The position numbers and the translations under genes were made by a program. Under the pieces are notes generated by a model. The model worked only from the letters and a program-made list of their open reading frames with translations. It did not search any database and was not told the DNA's origin. A stretch of 64,000 nucleotides of DNA from Lepiota brunneoincarnata (lineage: Eukaryota > Basidiomycota > Agaricomycetes > Agaricales > Agaricaceae), in contig JAEBUN010000009.1 of assembly GCA_023014365.1 (NCBI GenBank), forward strand, positions 248,001 to 312,000, written 5' to 3'. Of the stretch, positions 1-11,575 are shown one piece after another. Positions within the stretch are counted from its first letter, which is position 1. Every line of letters starts with the position of its first letter.

Positions 1-33
1 CCATAGCCCACTCCTCCCAAGGACGGCCCCAGC

Positions 34-1743
34 ATGTCCCGTTCCATTTCACTATTCTGCTTGCTTCTCTCTTTCCTGGCCGCAGTGCAGGTGTGTGGAT
101 CCGTCGTTTCTCGTACCTCTAGGCTTTGACGCGGTATCTGACCCACTCCCCAGGGGCTCTTGCCGAGGCAAACGACTACGACAGGCGACAGGCAATGCGG
201 ACAAGTATGTGGCTAGTTTCTACTAACTGACTCATACCTTATCGAGAGTCCTCTCTAGTTGATGTGCATAGCAGCCACGGTTAATGGCTCGTCTGTTGAC
301 TGTGAGCTTCTTCCTTGCTCCTCAGAGGCAATCACATAATGACTTATGTGTCTCCGGTCAAGACGTCCTCTCAAGTACTGAAAGGGGATCTGTGGGATGG
401 ATGGCCATGTAAGTTGCCATGTTACACCGCCGCCGCTGCTCTTGAATTCGAACCTCACCTTCACCAGTGGCTTTGGAAACCAAATGCCCAACACCCCCAT
501 GGTGATAATGTGGTCTAATACAGATGGGTCGATCACACTCTCGCAACGGATTGCTTCTGGTTTCGTGATGCCAACTGTCGACAACAATCCTCTTCGACAA
601 GCCACATTAGCGCCGGCATTGAGCTCGGTAAGCGAAATGAGCGGCATCTTCTGAATCTCAAAGTCTGACTATATTCAAAGACATCTTCTAGCACCACTCG
701 ATTCGCTTTCTCCATTCCGGTATGTGGAACCACCCCGGTCTCCAGTCGAGTTAGTAATCTCTTGGCAGGCCAATGGAGATACGAGGCAGAACATCATCTA
801 TGCTTTTGGTACGACGAACCCTGAATCCGCAGCGCTAGATGCCAGGCTGGAACAGCATCTTGTTTCTGGCACCCTTCGACTTGACCTTACGAAACCAACC
901 TCACCGGATAACACCCAGACAGGCACTGCACCAACTTCAACTGATCAACCATCGGCCGAGATTGACCCACCATTGCTACCTTACCAAAGACTGATCATTG
1001 CCCATGCTATATTCTGTGTTGTAGGATTCTTGTTGTTCGTGCCTGCGGGAGCGCTTGTCGGACGATACCTGAGAACATTTACGCCCACATGGTTCAAGGG
1101 CCACTGGATCGCCCAGTTTGCGCTTGGTTAGTCTCCTGGTTACCTTGGCATATGTTTTGATCTAACCTTAAGGGTGCAGCTGGTCCTACGATTGTGGTTG
1201 GCCTAGCCCTTGGCATTCAATCTATCAACAAGGCCAGAGCACCCCACCTGAATGATACCCACAAGGTGAAACGTGGCAACATCATCCACTCAAACACCGT
1301 GTTAACCTTGAGCTGGCTTTAAGCGTCTTGGTGTTGCTATCTTTGTCTTTTACATTCTACAGTGCATTCTCGGTGCTGTTATCCACTGGATAAAGCCGAA
1401 GCACGTCAAGCACCGCCCGCCACAAAATTACTTCCACGCAGTATTCGGCCTCATCATCATCGCACTTGCATTATATCAAGTCCACTCGGGTTTCAAGATC
1501 GAATGGCCCAAGACTACTGGTCGGGGCTCACTCCCACAAGGACTGGATATCATATTCTGGGTGTGGGTTGGGGTGGGTACTTCCGCGGTTAAATCATTGC
1601 TTGCCTGCTGAATCATGTTCTAGTTACTCCCTGTTGGTTATGGTGCTGGCTTGGCACTTCTGCCAAAACAGTACCGACAAGAACGCAAAGCTCGTGAACC
1701 GCGGAGGAATTACGATGATTACGATGAAACCCGCCTTGGCTAG
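34..1743 (+). CDS. Secreted DOMON-cytochrome b561 domain protein
   Basis: Predicted transmembrane electron-transfer protein. The start ATG is followed by a hydrophobic signal peptide (MSRSISLFCLLLSFLAAVQ). A DOMON domain follows, read across several short introns: GFGNQMPNTPMVIMW carries the likely heme Met, then SNTDGSITLSQR, TRFAFSIP and QNIIYAFGTTNPES, and an EQHLVSG segment has the likely heme His. One intron, from GTATGTGG to TTGGCAG (about 720-769), must be removed to join FSIP to ANGDTRQN. The second half is a cytochrome b561 membrane domain with several helices and spaced histidines (LIIAHAIF, FKGHWIAQF, GAVIHW, NYFHAVFG, YQVHSGF). The last exon ends in a charged tail at the TAG at 1741. 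In this family an outer heme b on DOMON exchanges electrons with the two hemes of b561. A role as ferric or other reductase is inference. There is no flavin domain, so it is not a cellobiose dehydrogenase. Confidence 0.85.
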
Positions 1744-1924
1744 TTTGTCCGACCATGTTTTGGCACTTATTCTAGCTCGTTAGCACTATAAATATCCCTA
1801 GCTATTATTGTTACGCTTCATGGACATGAGTATATATGTATGTATTTGGATAAAAACTTGAGCGGAGCTAGAATAGATGCATTGCCACCTGCTTAGCGTC
1901 TCTCTCTCTCTCTCTTCGCACAAA

Positions 1925-3214
1925 ATGGCAGCGAATGATCTGTTTTGCGGGATGAAAAAGCCGTTAATCATATTGGACGGCGGACTTGTTCGTTCTCACC
2001 TCAGCCTTTGCACTGCCTGTGTTCACTCGGTGGCATTGTGCAGGGCACTACGCTCGAAAATACATGCCAGATCCAGATTGCTGATACACCCCTTTGGTCT
2101 GCCGAGGCGTTGTCCAAAGAGGCCGAAGCGGCAGTTGCCGCGCATATGGGTTTCCTGCGAGCGGGTGCTCGAATCATAGAAACAGCAACGTGCGGGCTGG
2201 TTCACAAATCTGTATCATAAAGGCATCATCAGACACCAACCATTACGCAGATACCAATGCGCTCCAACCACATTCGAGCGAGCGGGTTACAACAGACATG
2301 CAGCAAGGATGTTGATGCACAAAGTCGTGCTTTTGGCGCGACAGGCGAAAGATATGTTCAATGACGAGGAGCAGGCGGATGGTACGGCGGTTGGAGGTGT
2401 CGATCGTCCTCCCATCCGAATTTGTCTTTCCCTGGGTCCTTTCGGTGCCACGTTATCTCCAACCCAAGAATTTGGAGGGTTCTATCCACCACCCTACGGA
2501 CCTCGGGAGTTCTCTGGCGGTTCGTGCAATTTCAACTTCTTTGATGACGAAGAGAGCGAGGGTGCGGCAATTCAAGCACTGACGGAATTCCACTTCGAAC
2601 GCCTGTCATTGTTCGCCCAGGATAGAGAGATCTGGTCTTGTATTGACATGATCGCCTTCGAGACAATGGGACTCGCACGCGAAGTTGTTGCCATCAGACG
2701 GGCAATGGGTCAATTTTTCGAGTGGCACAGGGACATGGAAAAAATATGGTGGATATCATTTGTCTTCCCTGACGGAGTCTGTCCGCAAATGTTGGATTCG
2801 AGCGGAACCCGATTGAATACTTCGGACCTGGTCCGGGCAGCTTTATCTCCCTCTCCGTCGGGTTTTGGACTTGGAGATGGAAGGCTACTGGTTCCTTCGG
2901 GTCTCGGAATCAACTGCACCTCGCTTGAACATATGCCGCGTATCGTCGATGAGATGCAAGTTGCCTGTAAAGCTGTTGGTGATCAGAGGCCCTTGTTGGC
3001 GCTGTATCCCAACGGAGGGGATGTTTATGACCAAGTGCTGCGAACTTGGAGGCCGGGTGACCAAAGCACTCGAGACGCATGGAGTTCCAGGCTGGTGGCA
3101 CTGGTAGACCGGGTCCTGGCGTCTCCTGACGTAAATTGGACTGCCGGAGTCATTGTTGGGGGATGCTGTCGGTGTAGTGCAGACCAGATACATCAGTTAA
3201 TAAATAATAAATAA
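1925..3214 (+). CDS. Homocysteine S-methyltransferase
   Basis: Enzyme that methylates L-homocysteine to methionine using S-methylmethionine or S-adenosylmethionine (Pfam Hcy methyltransferase fold, yeast Mht1/Sam4 type). Three exons: MAANDLFCGMKKPLIILDGGL, then an intron at 1988-2043, then GTTLEN...LWSAEALSKEAEA..AHMGFLRAGARIIETAT, an intron at 2190-2250, and YQCAPTTFERAGYN to the stop. The zinc-binding cysteines are visible as GINCTS and, close to the C-terminus, VGGCCRCS. The family usually has GGCCR followed by T-P or T, so the CS here is a small departure. The start is the first ATG in frame with the DGG motif and lies just after a CT-rich tract. Length is about 390 residues, within the family range, with a somewhat extended middle section. 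It probably acts in the cytosol in methionine salvage. Confidence 0.88.
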
Positions 3215-3404
3215 ATATTATCTATATTAGGAATCAGCCGACGCGATGAGTCCTCAGCCGCTCAACATATTCCTTACGACTCTCCCTAACTTTACTCTAC
3301 TCCTCCACGTTGTTGCTTGCTGGCAGCTCGTGGAGCCCTGACGCCTTGCCTTGGCCATCTCTTCTCAGGGCTCTCCTCAAGCGCGTCAATTCCCTCCCAT
3401 ACCA

Positions 3405-3412
3405 TATATAAG
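3405..3412 (+). promoter_or_regulatory. TATA box of the FHA kinase gene
   Basis: TATATAAG lies about 40 bases before the start codon at 3450 in a pyrimidine-rich leader. The position relative to the ATG leaves room for only a short 5' leader, so the assignment is plausible but unproved. Confidence 0.45.
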
Positions 3413-3449
3413 CCTTAGCTTTTGCTCTCTTAGTCAAGCTGTTACCATC

Positions 3450-5911
3450 ATGTACGACTCTGCAGAGGGCAGCATGGACTTTGATCACGAGGAGGAATCC
3501 CAGCAGTTCAACACTCAATCAACAGAAGCGCAGACTCAATCGACGCAGGCCGCATCTCAACCCGTAGAAGAAGTTGACTCGCATCTTTGGGGTGCCCTCA
3601 TGCCGTGCAATACCAAACTCGCCCGTGTGGAGTTTTGGAAGATGAATCCCAGGTACTGTGTTGGCCGCAATCCTGCGGGCAACCAAATCGTCTTTCCCGG
3701 TCCCAAGATCAGTGGGTGGCATATTTGTTCTCCCAACCGTGATCTCATTAGGAAACCCTTTTTCAGGCAATTATCACTGCGAAATCGTTTGGGACGGCAA
3801 GGAGTCGCGAGATTCGGTTGTCACGGTGCTGGACAAATCAAGCAACGGGACCTTTGTGAGTTCCTTTGAACTTTAAAATCTCATCCTGCGCGATTTTCAT
3901 CGGTTCTTCTTGTAGATCAATGGTGAAAAGGTCGGCAAGGGCTGTACACGGATCCTTAGAGAAGGCAACGAGGTTGCATTTGGAACGACGGTGCCGCAGG
4001 CTGAGGGTAATCAAGATTACAGTACGTGGATAGCCTTTTAGCATCGACAATCGTTGAGTTCGGCTTTGCTAGGGTTCATTTACCGGCACTTGGCCGCCGG
4101 GCAGCCAGTAGCTGGCCTCTACGCCCACTATGACCTTAGTCATGAACTTGGAAAAGGATCCTTTGCTACCGTCATGAGGGCCATTGAGCGCAGCACTGGT
4201 AAATGGTATGCGGTCAAAATAATCAACGACAAGCACAACCGGCCCGGCGATCAAACAAGGAACACATTTGCTCGGGAAATTAGCATCATGATGAAGCTCA
4301 AGCATCCAAACATATGTGAACTCAAGGAGGTTTTCTATCAGGAAAACGGGATCAGTATGCATCTGCCTCGCTCACATCGTTCTACAATTACTCAGACAAC
4401 CAATTAGACCTGGTGCTGGAACTGATCGAAGGCGGGGATCTGCTCGAATATATTCTGAAACACGGTGGTCTCGGTAAGCAATCGACATACATTGTTCCCG
4501 CCATCGTGGCCTGACAAAAAATGTCCAGGCGAGCAGGATGCTAAGCATATCACCTATCAGATCTGTGACGCGCTTGCAGTGAGTGTACAGTCGTTTCATT
4601 GTGGTAGCAGGGGCCTGATGGCCATGGACAGTATATCCACGCCCAAGGAGTTGCTCATCGAGATCTCAAACCCGAGGTGCTATTCTATCTGCTGGTCTTG
4701 GTTTGTGTCTTTTTTTTTAATAGCCTATATTCAGAATGTCCTTTTGACCAAGGACACACCTCCGATCGTCAAAGTTGCCGATTTTGGTCTTGCAAAAGCT
4801 GTTCATAGTGAGACTATGCTTCGTGTAAATCTTTCTTGAACCGTCGTTTTCGTGGCACTGACAAGGCTATCAGACAATGTGCGGCACTCCGACCTATCTA
4901 GCACCCGAAGTCGTCACCCAACGATCGGGTGAAGGGTATACCAATCGGGTGGATAGCTGGAGTGTTGGTGTCATTGTATTCTCCATGTATGTTTCCCTTT
5001 CATCCGTCTCGAGTATATTCAAAATTGCATTTGCTTCAGGCTAACCAACGCAGGCCCCTTTATTGAAGACGAGGCACAAAGGGACATCCGCATACGTATC
5101 CTGGAGCGACGTGTTGATTGGACTACTCTCATCAATATTGGTGTCTCCTCCCAAGGTCAGTCCAACCCTGGGCCCTCCTTCCAATCTCTCATTTCGTTGA
5201 TCCTTCCTTGAAGCCGAAGACTTTATCCATCGCCTCCTGGACGAGAACCCGGTCACCCGAATGTCCCTCACCGCCTCCCACGATCACCCCTGGTTGAGCT
5301 CGTACATCCGCATTTACGACGACAACGGCCTAAAAGCCTACGATAGTATCAGTTCTTTGGATCCACAAGATTTTTCCATGCTCACCTCTATGCCCAACTT
5401 CAACCCCAATGCAAGCGTGACCACCAACTTTAATGGGCTGCAACTCGACAGTAACATGAACACTCGCGCCACTGCTGGGGTTCCACCTCAGCAACAGGGA
5501 GAGGGAGGCAATAGGTCACTTCAACGTCGGGCGCAGGTTCTCTCGCAAGCCGAGGTAGGCGAGGCTGATATCCCAGAACCGTCATGGGAGATGCTCGCGA
5601 ACGCACAGGCCCAAGGCACTGACCGCGGTGAGGATGACTACGACTATGACAACCAGGACGAAGAAGTCCCGACACCGACGGTAGCTTCCGGTAGCAGTAG
5701 TAAAGGCCAGAAGCGCGTTCATGCCGAGTTGACGCCACAGCGGGATGAGGATATGGACGAGCAGGATCAAGATTCGGGGAGAATGACCCGTGGAAAGGCG
5801 AGAGCTCAGCAGCAGGCGTCTAGTATTGAAGCAGAGGATTCATTCGAAGTGCCTGGGTTGATGAGTACCCGACGTACGGGTCCGCCAAATAAAGTGGCGC
5901 GTCGCAGATAG
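3450..5911 (+). CDS. FHA-domain checkpoint kinase, Chk2/Rad53/Cds1 type
   Basis: DNA-damage checkpoint serine/threonine kinase. The N-terminus is SQ/TQ-rich (NTQSTEAQTQSTQ), as expected for ATM/ATR target sites. The FHA domain follows: YCVGRNPAGNQ, KIS|NYHCEI across an intron, then VLDKSSNGTF|INGEKVG across the next. The kinase domain has HELGKGSFATV (glycine loop), WYAVKII (lysine), VAHRDLKPE (catalytic loop), VKVADFGLAK (magnesium loop), TMCGTPTYLAPEV (activation segment and APE) and a C-lobe ending near HPWLSSYI. About 200 residues of tail follow, acidic and low-complexity, ending in a basic stretch (GPPNKVARRR) that could be a nuclear signal. Exons are separated by about nine short introns. 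One FHA plus kinase and an SQ/TQ cluster match Cds1/Chk2 better than Rad53, which has two FHA domains. Confidence 0.9.
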
Positions 5912-6631
5912 GAAAGGAGAGGTGTCTCTGCTTTACATGTAACAGGACGACGATCTATCTCTTGCCAACTGTAGTTACATTCCGCTCCATATTCTTCCCA
6001 ACTCATGCCGTCTTTGGATCTCTCGGCCTTTTTTTTTGTTTTTTGTTTTTGTTTCAATCCTCTTGCTTCCTTTGCACATGTGTTGATCTCGATTGTAATC
6101 ACTATTGACAAAGATCATAAAGGTTTTGTAAAGCATAAAACCTAGAAAGCAGGACAACATGGGCGGCGTGACAAGCATGAATCCAAATGGATCAAAAATG
6201 AATTGGGTGCCACTCACGGGTTCAACCCAAATGCGAGTGAGAGAGTGCATGTATACCGTGGATGCCATAACATGAAAATTTGGGTATTAGACGGGTTTAT
6301 GGTGTTTTCGGAAAACAGAATGAGAGAAGCCACATAATCAATGGAGCAGAACAATGAATTGGGTGGGAAATGATAAAGGGTACGATAACAACAGAAGTGT
6401 TGGGTAGCTTCACACGACGACTGCCCAAATCGACGAGTAAATGGAGCAATTGTGAAGACTTGCAATATAAACCGAATGAAGCGGAAGGCAAATAGCGGTA
6501 ATTAAACCAGTGACCAAGATAAGTGAGTAGAGAGAGCAAAAAAAGGTGATGAGGGAGATATCATGGTCAAGAACCCCTGACCTTGGGCTCGAAAGGTTCA
6601 AAACAAGAGAAACGGCAAAAAAATAAAACCC
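5912..6631. other. Intergenic region between convergent genes
   Basis: This is the 3' side of both the FHA kinase and the Zn2Cys6 gene. It holds T-rich runs around 6030-6050 and no ORF with domain or codon character. It probably contains the two 3' UTRs and nothing else I can recognise. Confidence 0.6.
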
Positions 6632-8284
6632 TTAGCGCTTTCGGTTAACGACGGGACCATTGGGATTGATATTGAGGGTGGTGGACTTTTTACGCATTCC
6701 ACGACGGCTCTCAGTAGGGTACTCGCAGCGCAGAGAACGTCTTTGACATTGACTAGAAACAAATTGTTAGCGAATGGTCGGCGGGGTATTGATTTGCTTA
6801 TACGCACTTGCACGATTTCCCGTCGCCGTCTTTTACCGGCGGCCCACACGCAATCTTTCGTCCTCTACAGAACACACAAGCCAATGCAGGTTTCTTGTCC
6901 GAGTGACGTTTACCCGTTGTGCCGCCATTTGTAGAAGAAATCCGAGTCAGTGCAGACATCGAACGACGGGTCATGATAAGAGTGGATGTCGACGAGGATG
7001 GAGCAGCAGCACTAGTGGGGGCGGTAGCGGCACCCACATCTCGAACGGATGTCGGTGATGGCGACCAGCCCAGAGATCCCATGCCGGAGATCGGTCCTGC
7101 GTTACCGCTCCCTCTAGATTTGTGGGAGGGACGAGTATACTGAGGTGAATAGCGCCGGTGAGATCGGTTGGTGAGATGACGACCATTTCTGCGAGAGGGA
7201 GGGATAGATGGTTCGTGCTTCGGAGGAGGCTTTGGCTCGGTAGAATACTGAGGTTGTTCGGGTTCAGGTTTAATGTTCGTTACACTATTGACCGAGTCCA
7301 TCCCGTAATCGTAAGCCGCCTGTACCAACCCAGGTGGATTGAGAGACGGGGCCGACGGATCCTGATGAACAGGAGAGGGGAGGGTACTGGGATCATACGC
7401 AGTATCAGGAGGTGTGGGAGTGTAATATGCCTGCTGAGGTGAGGTGTGGTACGGCGATGGACCACTATGAAACACGCCTGAGGCGTCTGAGGAAGAATCA
7501 GGAGAGGGCAGAGAGTCCATCACAGGCGAAGGCGGTTGCTGTTGATGCAGCTTTCCTGGATATGAGTCATTGTACCCCGATATTGCGATATGTAGCACCG
7601 AGGTGGCCATCGGCTCATGCTGAACATTCAAGGGGGTGGCCGGAGGCGCCTAAAGGTTATCCCTTGAGCTCCTAGATGACATTCTCAAGAATCCAGTGAG
7701 ATCACTTACTGCGTATGCTGCATGGTGAGTGTCTTGGATACGAATATCATAAAGCTCGACTGGCCGATGGGTCAGATGGTCCGTGCCTTGGCCATGAGGA
7801 GATGGGAACTGAGGGGCGGCGGCGGCGGCGGCGGGGTACAATGAGTGACTACTGATATGAAAATAGTCAAAGTGAGCCTGAAGGGACATGTCGTCGAGCG
7901 ACGAGGCACAGGCAAGCTGAAAGCCATAAGCGGTCGGAAAACCGGGGTTGTTGTGTGAGTCGGCCTCGAGAGCGAGGCGGGCTGCGGGGAAAGTCATATA
8001 AAACTCTTCATCTTTCTCGCGCAGGGTCTGCTGGAAGAGGGAGAGGGGTTGTTCCTCATGGGGTATGAGCTTGGGGGGCAACTTGTAAAGGGATGATGAT
8101 GAGTTACGAGAGCTTAGTGGGGGCAAGAATGAAAAGGGCGTACATAAGAGGAGGAAGAGACGGAAGAAGGAGGAGAAGGCGAGAAAGAGGCTATGGGCAT
8201 GGGTGCGGTGAAGGAAGAAGGAGGAAGTCGGAGACGTGGACGGTGAGGAGGACGGAGGTTGAGGTTGAAGTCATAGGAAGACAT
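6632..8284 (-). CDS. Zn2Cys6 transcription factor with C-terminal zinc cluster
   Basis: Putative nuclear DNA-binding regulator of 491 residues in four exons: 8144-8284, 7710-8081, 6808-7649 and 6632-6752. The three introns are 62, 60 and 55 nt, all GT-AG and frame-consistent. It begins MSSYDFNLNLRPPHRPRLRL. Most of the chain is Pro/Ser-rich and low complexity, with an Ala run (near 7830) and a basic stretch before the zinc finger. The cluster sits near residues 428-456: CVFCRGRKIAC, an 11-residue linker, then CNQCQRRSLRCEYP, split by the last intron. This gives CX2CX6CX11CX2CX6C. A short basic tail ends at VVNRKR. Fungal Zn clusters are usually N-terminal, so the C-terminal position is notable. 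No fungal-specific TF middle domain is visible. Targets cannot be read from sequence. Confidence 0.85.
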
Positions 8285-8676
8285 GTGGAAGAAAAGTGGG
8301 GAAGAGAGGGGGGAGAGGATTACGAGAAAGTATAAGAACCCAAGAATCCAGGGTCAAATGTGGGCCTACACAAGCCTTACTCACAACCCTCGCAGACACA
8401 CCCAATCCCGAGCATCTCACCCAGCACGCTGCACATCCTTGTCGTGTATGTATTTTGTTTTTGTTTTTTTTCGCAGGCTACTGCACTGGCAGGGACACTT
8501 GGTGGCTGCGTGCCTCCCCTCTCACCCTCTCATCCCACGCTCTCAACACCCCTGAATAAACTTATTCCTTTCCTTTGTCTCTCTTGGGTTCAACACCCGA
8601 GAAGCTCTTCAATGCCAATCGGACGGACCCAACCTTCGAATAACAGAACACCCAGCTGACTTTATCTGATCCCAAT

Positions 8677-8711
<35 letters not shown>

Positions 8712-8851
8712 CTTGCCCTCCGGACCTGCCTTCCGTGTTGTCTTTCCGGGAATCGCCAGACCTGAAACTCGGCAGCAATATCGTGAACGACCTCGCCTGA
8801 TAGTCTATGTTATGACGTAGTGACATATCTTGCCCTAATGTCAGATAGCTA
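8285..8851. other. Intergenic region upstream of the Zn2Cys6 gene
   Basis: Holds the promoter of the leftward Zn2Cys6 gene and the 3' end of the leftward acyltransferase gene. Apart from the CT microsatellite at 8681-8708 and pyrimidine-rich sequence I see no gene. Confidence 0.6.
8681..8708. repeat. (CT)14 microsatellite
   Basis: Fourteen uninterrupted CT units in intergenic DNA between the zinc-cluster gene and the acyltransferase gene. Confidence 0.95.
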
Positions 8852-11291
8852 TCACCCCTGTTGCCCGGAAGGGGCCACCCACTCCTTTTCTTCATTTGTT
8901 GTGTATCCTTCACCCTCGCTGCTTAGTGCACCCCATTCCTCTCTAGCCCGCCTGCCACCCGATGTCGGAATCCTGGCTCCTCTTGACCGCAGAAACTCAA
9001 TCACTTCCCTCGCATATCTCCGTCCCTCCACCTCCTCCTCTTCCCCATCTTTATGATCGCCACCATGTACGACCGTCCCTTCTCCACCATAGGCCCGTGC
9101 AAGGTGTACACTTGCGTAAACCTGCTTGTCCGCTCCCCTACCCTCCAACTGCTCAAAGAACGCAGCCAGCGCCCGGACAGCCTCGACGCGGGCCCGCAGT
9201 ACATGGCGCACGATTCTCCGAGAAGGTGGGCGTCGAGCAGGCCGGGCAGGTGGTTCTTTGACCATATCCATACTAAGATCTGGAGAAAGAAGTGCTACCG
9301 AAGGCTCGCTAGTCTTTGACCTGTCAGTCGAAAGCTTCTTGGGTCTATCGATCCATGGGTTCTCGGGAGGAACCCGAGGCGTAGTGTACTGCGAAAGAGC
9401 GCTCAGCGAAAGGTCCCACTTCTTGGGTACCCATACACCAACAAGAACGCGCCATGCTGCAATGCAACGCTTGGCGCTATTAAGAAACGACGTCAGAGTT
9501 TGATCGAATCAGCAGCCAGTAAAAAACGGTGCTCACCGTTCGTAATTATCTGGCACCGCACGTCTCCCTGTCAGCTAAACTTTAGGTAAGAGAAGAAGGG
9601 ACGGCTCTCACCATCAATCATCTTAATATGGTAAACTGCAAAGAGGTAAACTGTGACAGCCGCTAGCAATGCACCCGTGATGGTGTACATTAGCAGGGCC
9701 CAAACGAAGAAAAATGCAACCGAATAGACAAAAACCATACTGATCAACCCAAAAGCAACCTTGTTCTGCGCCTGTGTCTCCTCCTCGTCCTCTGCCAGCT
9801 TCGCCCCATAGCGTGCCATGGCATATGTTGGAATGTGGATGATCAGGGGGAACAAAAAGAACGGAAGGCGGACCAAGGCTGAGATAGAATCACGGAAAAG
9901 AATTAAGATGGTATACAGCCGACTGGGTAACGGCACTGGCGAATTGGGATCCAATGATCGAGGAAGCGACGATAAAACTGAGTTCGTTAAATGAGATGAT
10001 TGCAGGAGTGAATAGTATTCGAGAAGATCCCGTTTAACCGACTTGAGGTTGGTGGTTGTGTTGATATTGGTGAAGAGATCGACGAGTCTTTGCAGATAAA
10101 TTAATGAGTGCACAAAGGACCACTCCACGTTCCCCCCCCCCAACTTACGTTTGCGAAATCACCACAAAGTCTTCGAGATTAATGTCTTTATCCCCCTCCC
10201 ATAGAATGTCTCGGGCCATCCGGGCAGCATACAATGTATCCCTGTCCCGCACTTATGAAGCAGCTGAACAATGACGTGTGTGAACCCGGAGGACATACCA
10301 GTTTGGAGCATTGATACTCGCTTCCACCAATTCTTTCTCAATAGTCTGGGTCAAGCGTTTCACTGCCGCGCGGGAGGCACCTTCCTTGGACGAAAAGAAT
10401 TGTTCTTTGAAAGGGTCCATCTTGATGGGCTGACCGAACCTGCATGAGGAATACATGTTCCAGCCACCTATTCCGGCCCGAAAGCCCGCAGAAACTCACT
10501 CCATAATGACCTAGAAAAGTTTCACAGCACATGGGTACCAGTCGCAAGCAAGGGAAAGGAGAGTCGACTCACACTACTCCTATACTTTGATTTGTTTGTG
10601 TACACAATGGCGGCGGGGATAACCTGCACTTCCTGTGGTACTATTGGCTTGTTGGGGTTCTCTGCCACCCACTTTGTGTACTCTAGTGCAGCCCAAGCAG
10701 CACCGTCCTTGACCTGCATGATCATTGGCTCTGTGTAACTCGTGCCCTCGGGGAACAAAGCAACGGCTTCGCCCTTTGCCAAAGCTTCTAATGTTCCCTT
10801 GAGCAAGACACGGCGGTCCTTTGATTTGCGGTCCACGGGAATGTTACCCGAAGAGAGCAGGATCCAACGCATGACGGGGTGACCGAAAAGACTCGCTGGG
10901 GCCGGTCATGAGTGCACAAGCTCCTACGAGAAGAGGGGGCGCGGGGGGCACCTTTGCTCCAGTAATTCAGTATACGACGGTAGGGAAACCCAACAGCTAC
11001 GTTCCATGGTGGTCAGACATGGCTCTAAATTCCTGTCCAGAGAGCGCCTACAGAGGATGACGGGGTCGAGCATCATGTTATGGTGTGTCGCACAACTTTG
11101 GACGCGAAACTCGTCAGCTTCCCAACATCTGGCGGTGCGATGCTCAGAGAGAGCGAATGCACGTACACGATGATTGGGCCTTCCCTCGGCACGTTCTCCC
11201 CACCAATGACCTGCAGCTCTGTGAAGAAGGAGTGGACCGCCAGACCGGCCAGACCGCGAATGACACGGTGGAAAATCTTTGTATCTGACAT
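8852..11291 (-). CDS. PlsC-type glycerophospholipid acyltransferase, membrane-bound
   Basis: Acyltransferase of the glycerol-3-phosphate / lysophosphatidate (PlsC, LPLAT) superfamily, expected in the ER membrane in phospholipid and triglyceride synthesis. It starts MSDTKIFHRVIRG. The motifs read in order across introns: HNMMLD (HX4D catalytic motif), GFPYRRILNYWSKASLFGHP, SSGNIPVDRKSKD, and FPEGTSYTEP (motif III). A 56-nt intron ending GAACGTAG has to be spliced to join VIL to SVGFPY. The C-terminal half has two strongly hydrophobic segments (LVRLPFFLFPLIIHIP and a longer one around 9640-9740), then a charged tail ending APSGQQG. About 700 residues, close to the fungal Sct1/Gpt2-size class, although acyl acceptor choice cannot be decided from sequence. 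A run of ten G residues lies directly after the donor site of one intron (10132-10141). Confidence 0.85.
10132..10141. repeat. Homopolymer C10 (G10 on the coding strand) in an intron
   Basis: Ten C residues immediately beside an intron donor of the acyltransferase gene. The site is prone to sequencing and replication slippage. Confidence 0.9.
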
Positions 11292-11515
11292 GAGGATGGT
11301 GGTGATGGGGGAGGGAAAGAGGTGTGCTTGAAAGGTTGTCGACGGAGCAGGCGGGCAGTGGTTCACAAACCCATCGAGCTCTGCTGCCAAAATTCAGCTT
11401 GGACGTCAGAACACGTGATAGCTGCATCCCGCCCACCTGCCCGCTAAGTACAAACCCTTCCCAAGATATCTTAAAAATACGGTCTTGCTACCTTCTCTTC
11501 CCAAGAGCATGCTGG

Positions 11516-11524
11516 TATATAAAT
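11516..11524 (+). promoter_or_regulatory. TATA box of the GH76 gene
   Basis: TATATAAAT lies 52 bases before the ATG at 11576 and is followed by a C/T-rich leader, the usual arrangement for a highly expressed fungal secreted enzyme. Confidence 0.5.
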
Positions 11525-11575
11525 CGTTCCCTCAGCCGTAGCACTCCTGTGCCTTCTTCGATCTACCAACCCATC

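Noticed and set aside
440..460. A tRNA B-box-like GGTTCGAATTC on the minus strand
   Set aside because: The flanking bases do not form a T-arm stem, no A box or acceptor stem is present, and the site lies in an intron of the DOMON gene.
1900..1914. CT-rich run just upstream of the homocysteine methyltransferase start
   Set aside because: Pyrimidine-rich leaders are common before fungal start codons; nothing sets this one apart.
8681..8708. Repetitive CT tract considered as part of a repeat array
   Set aside because: It is a simple dinucleotide microsatellite without spacers; there is no CRISPR or other array in the window.
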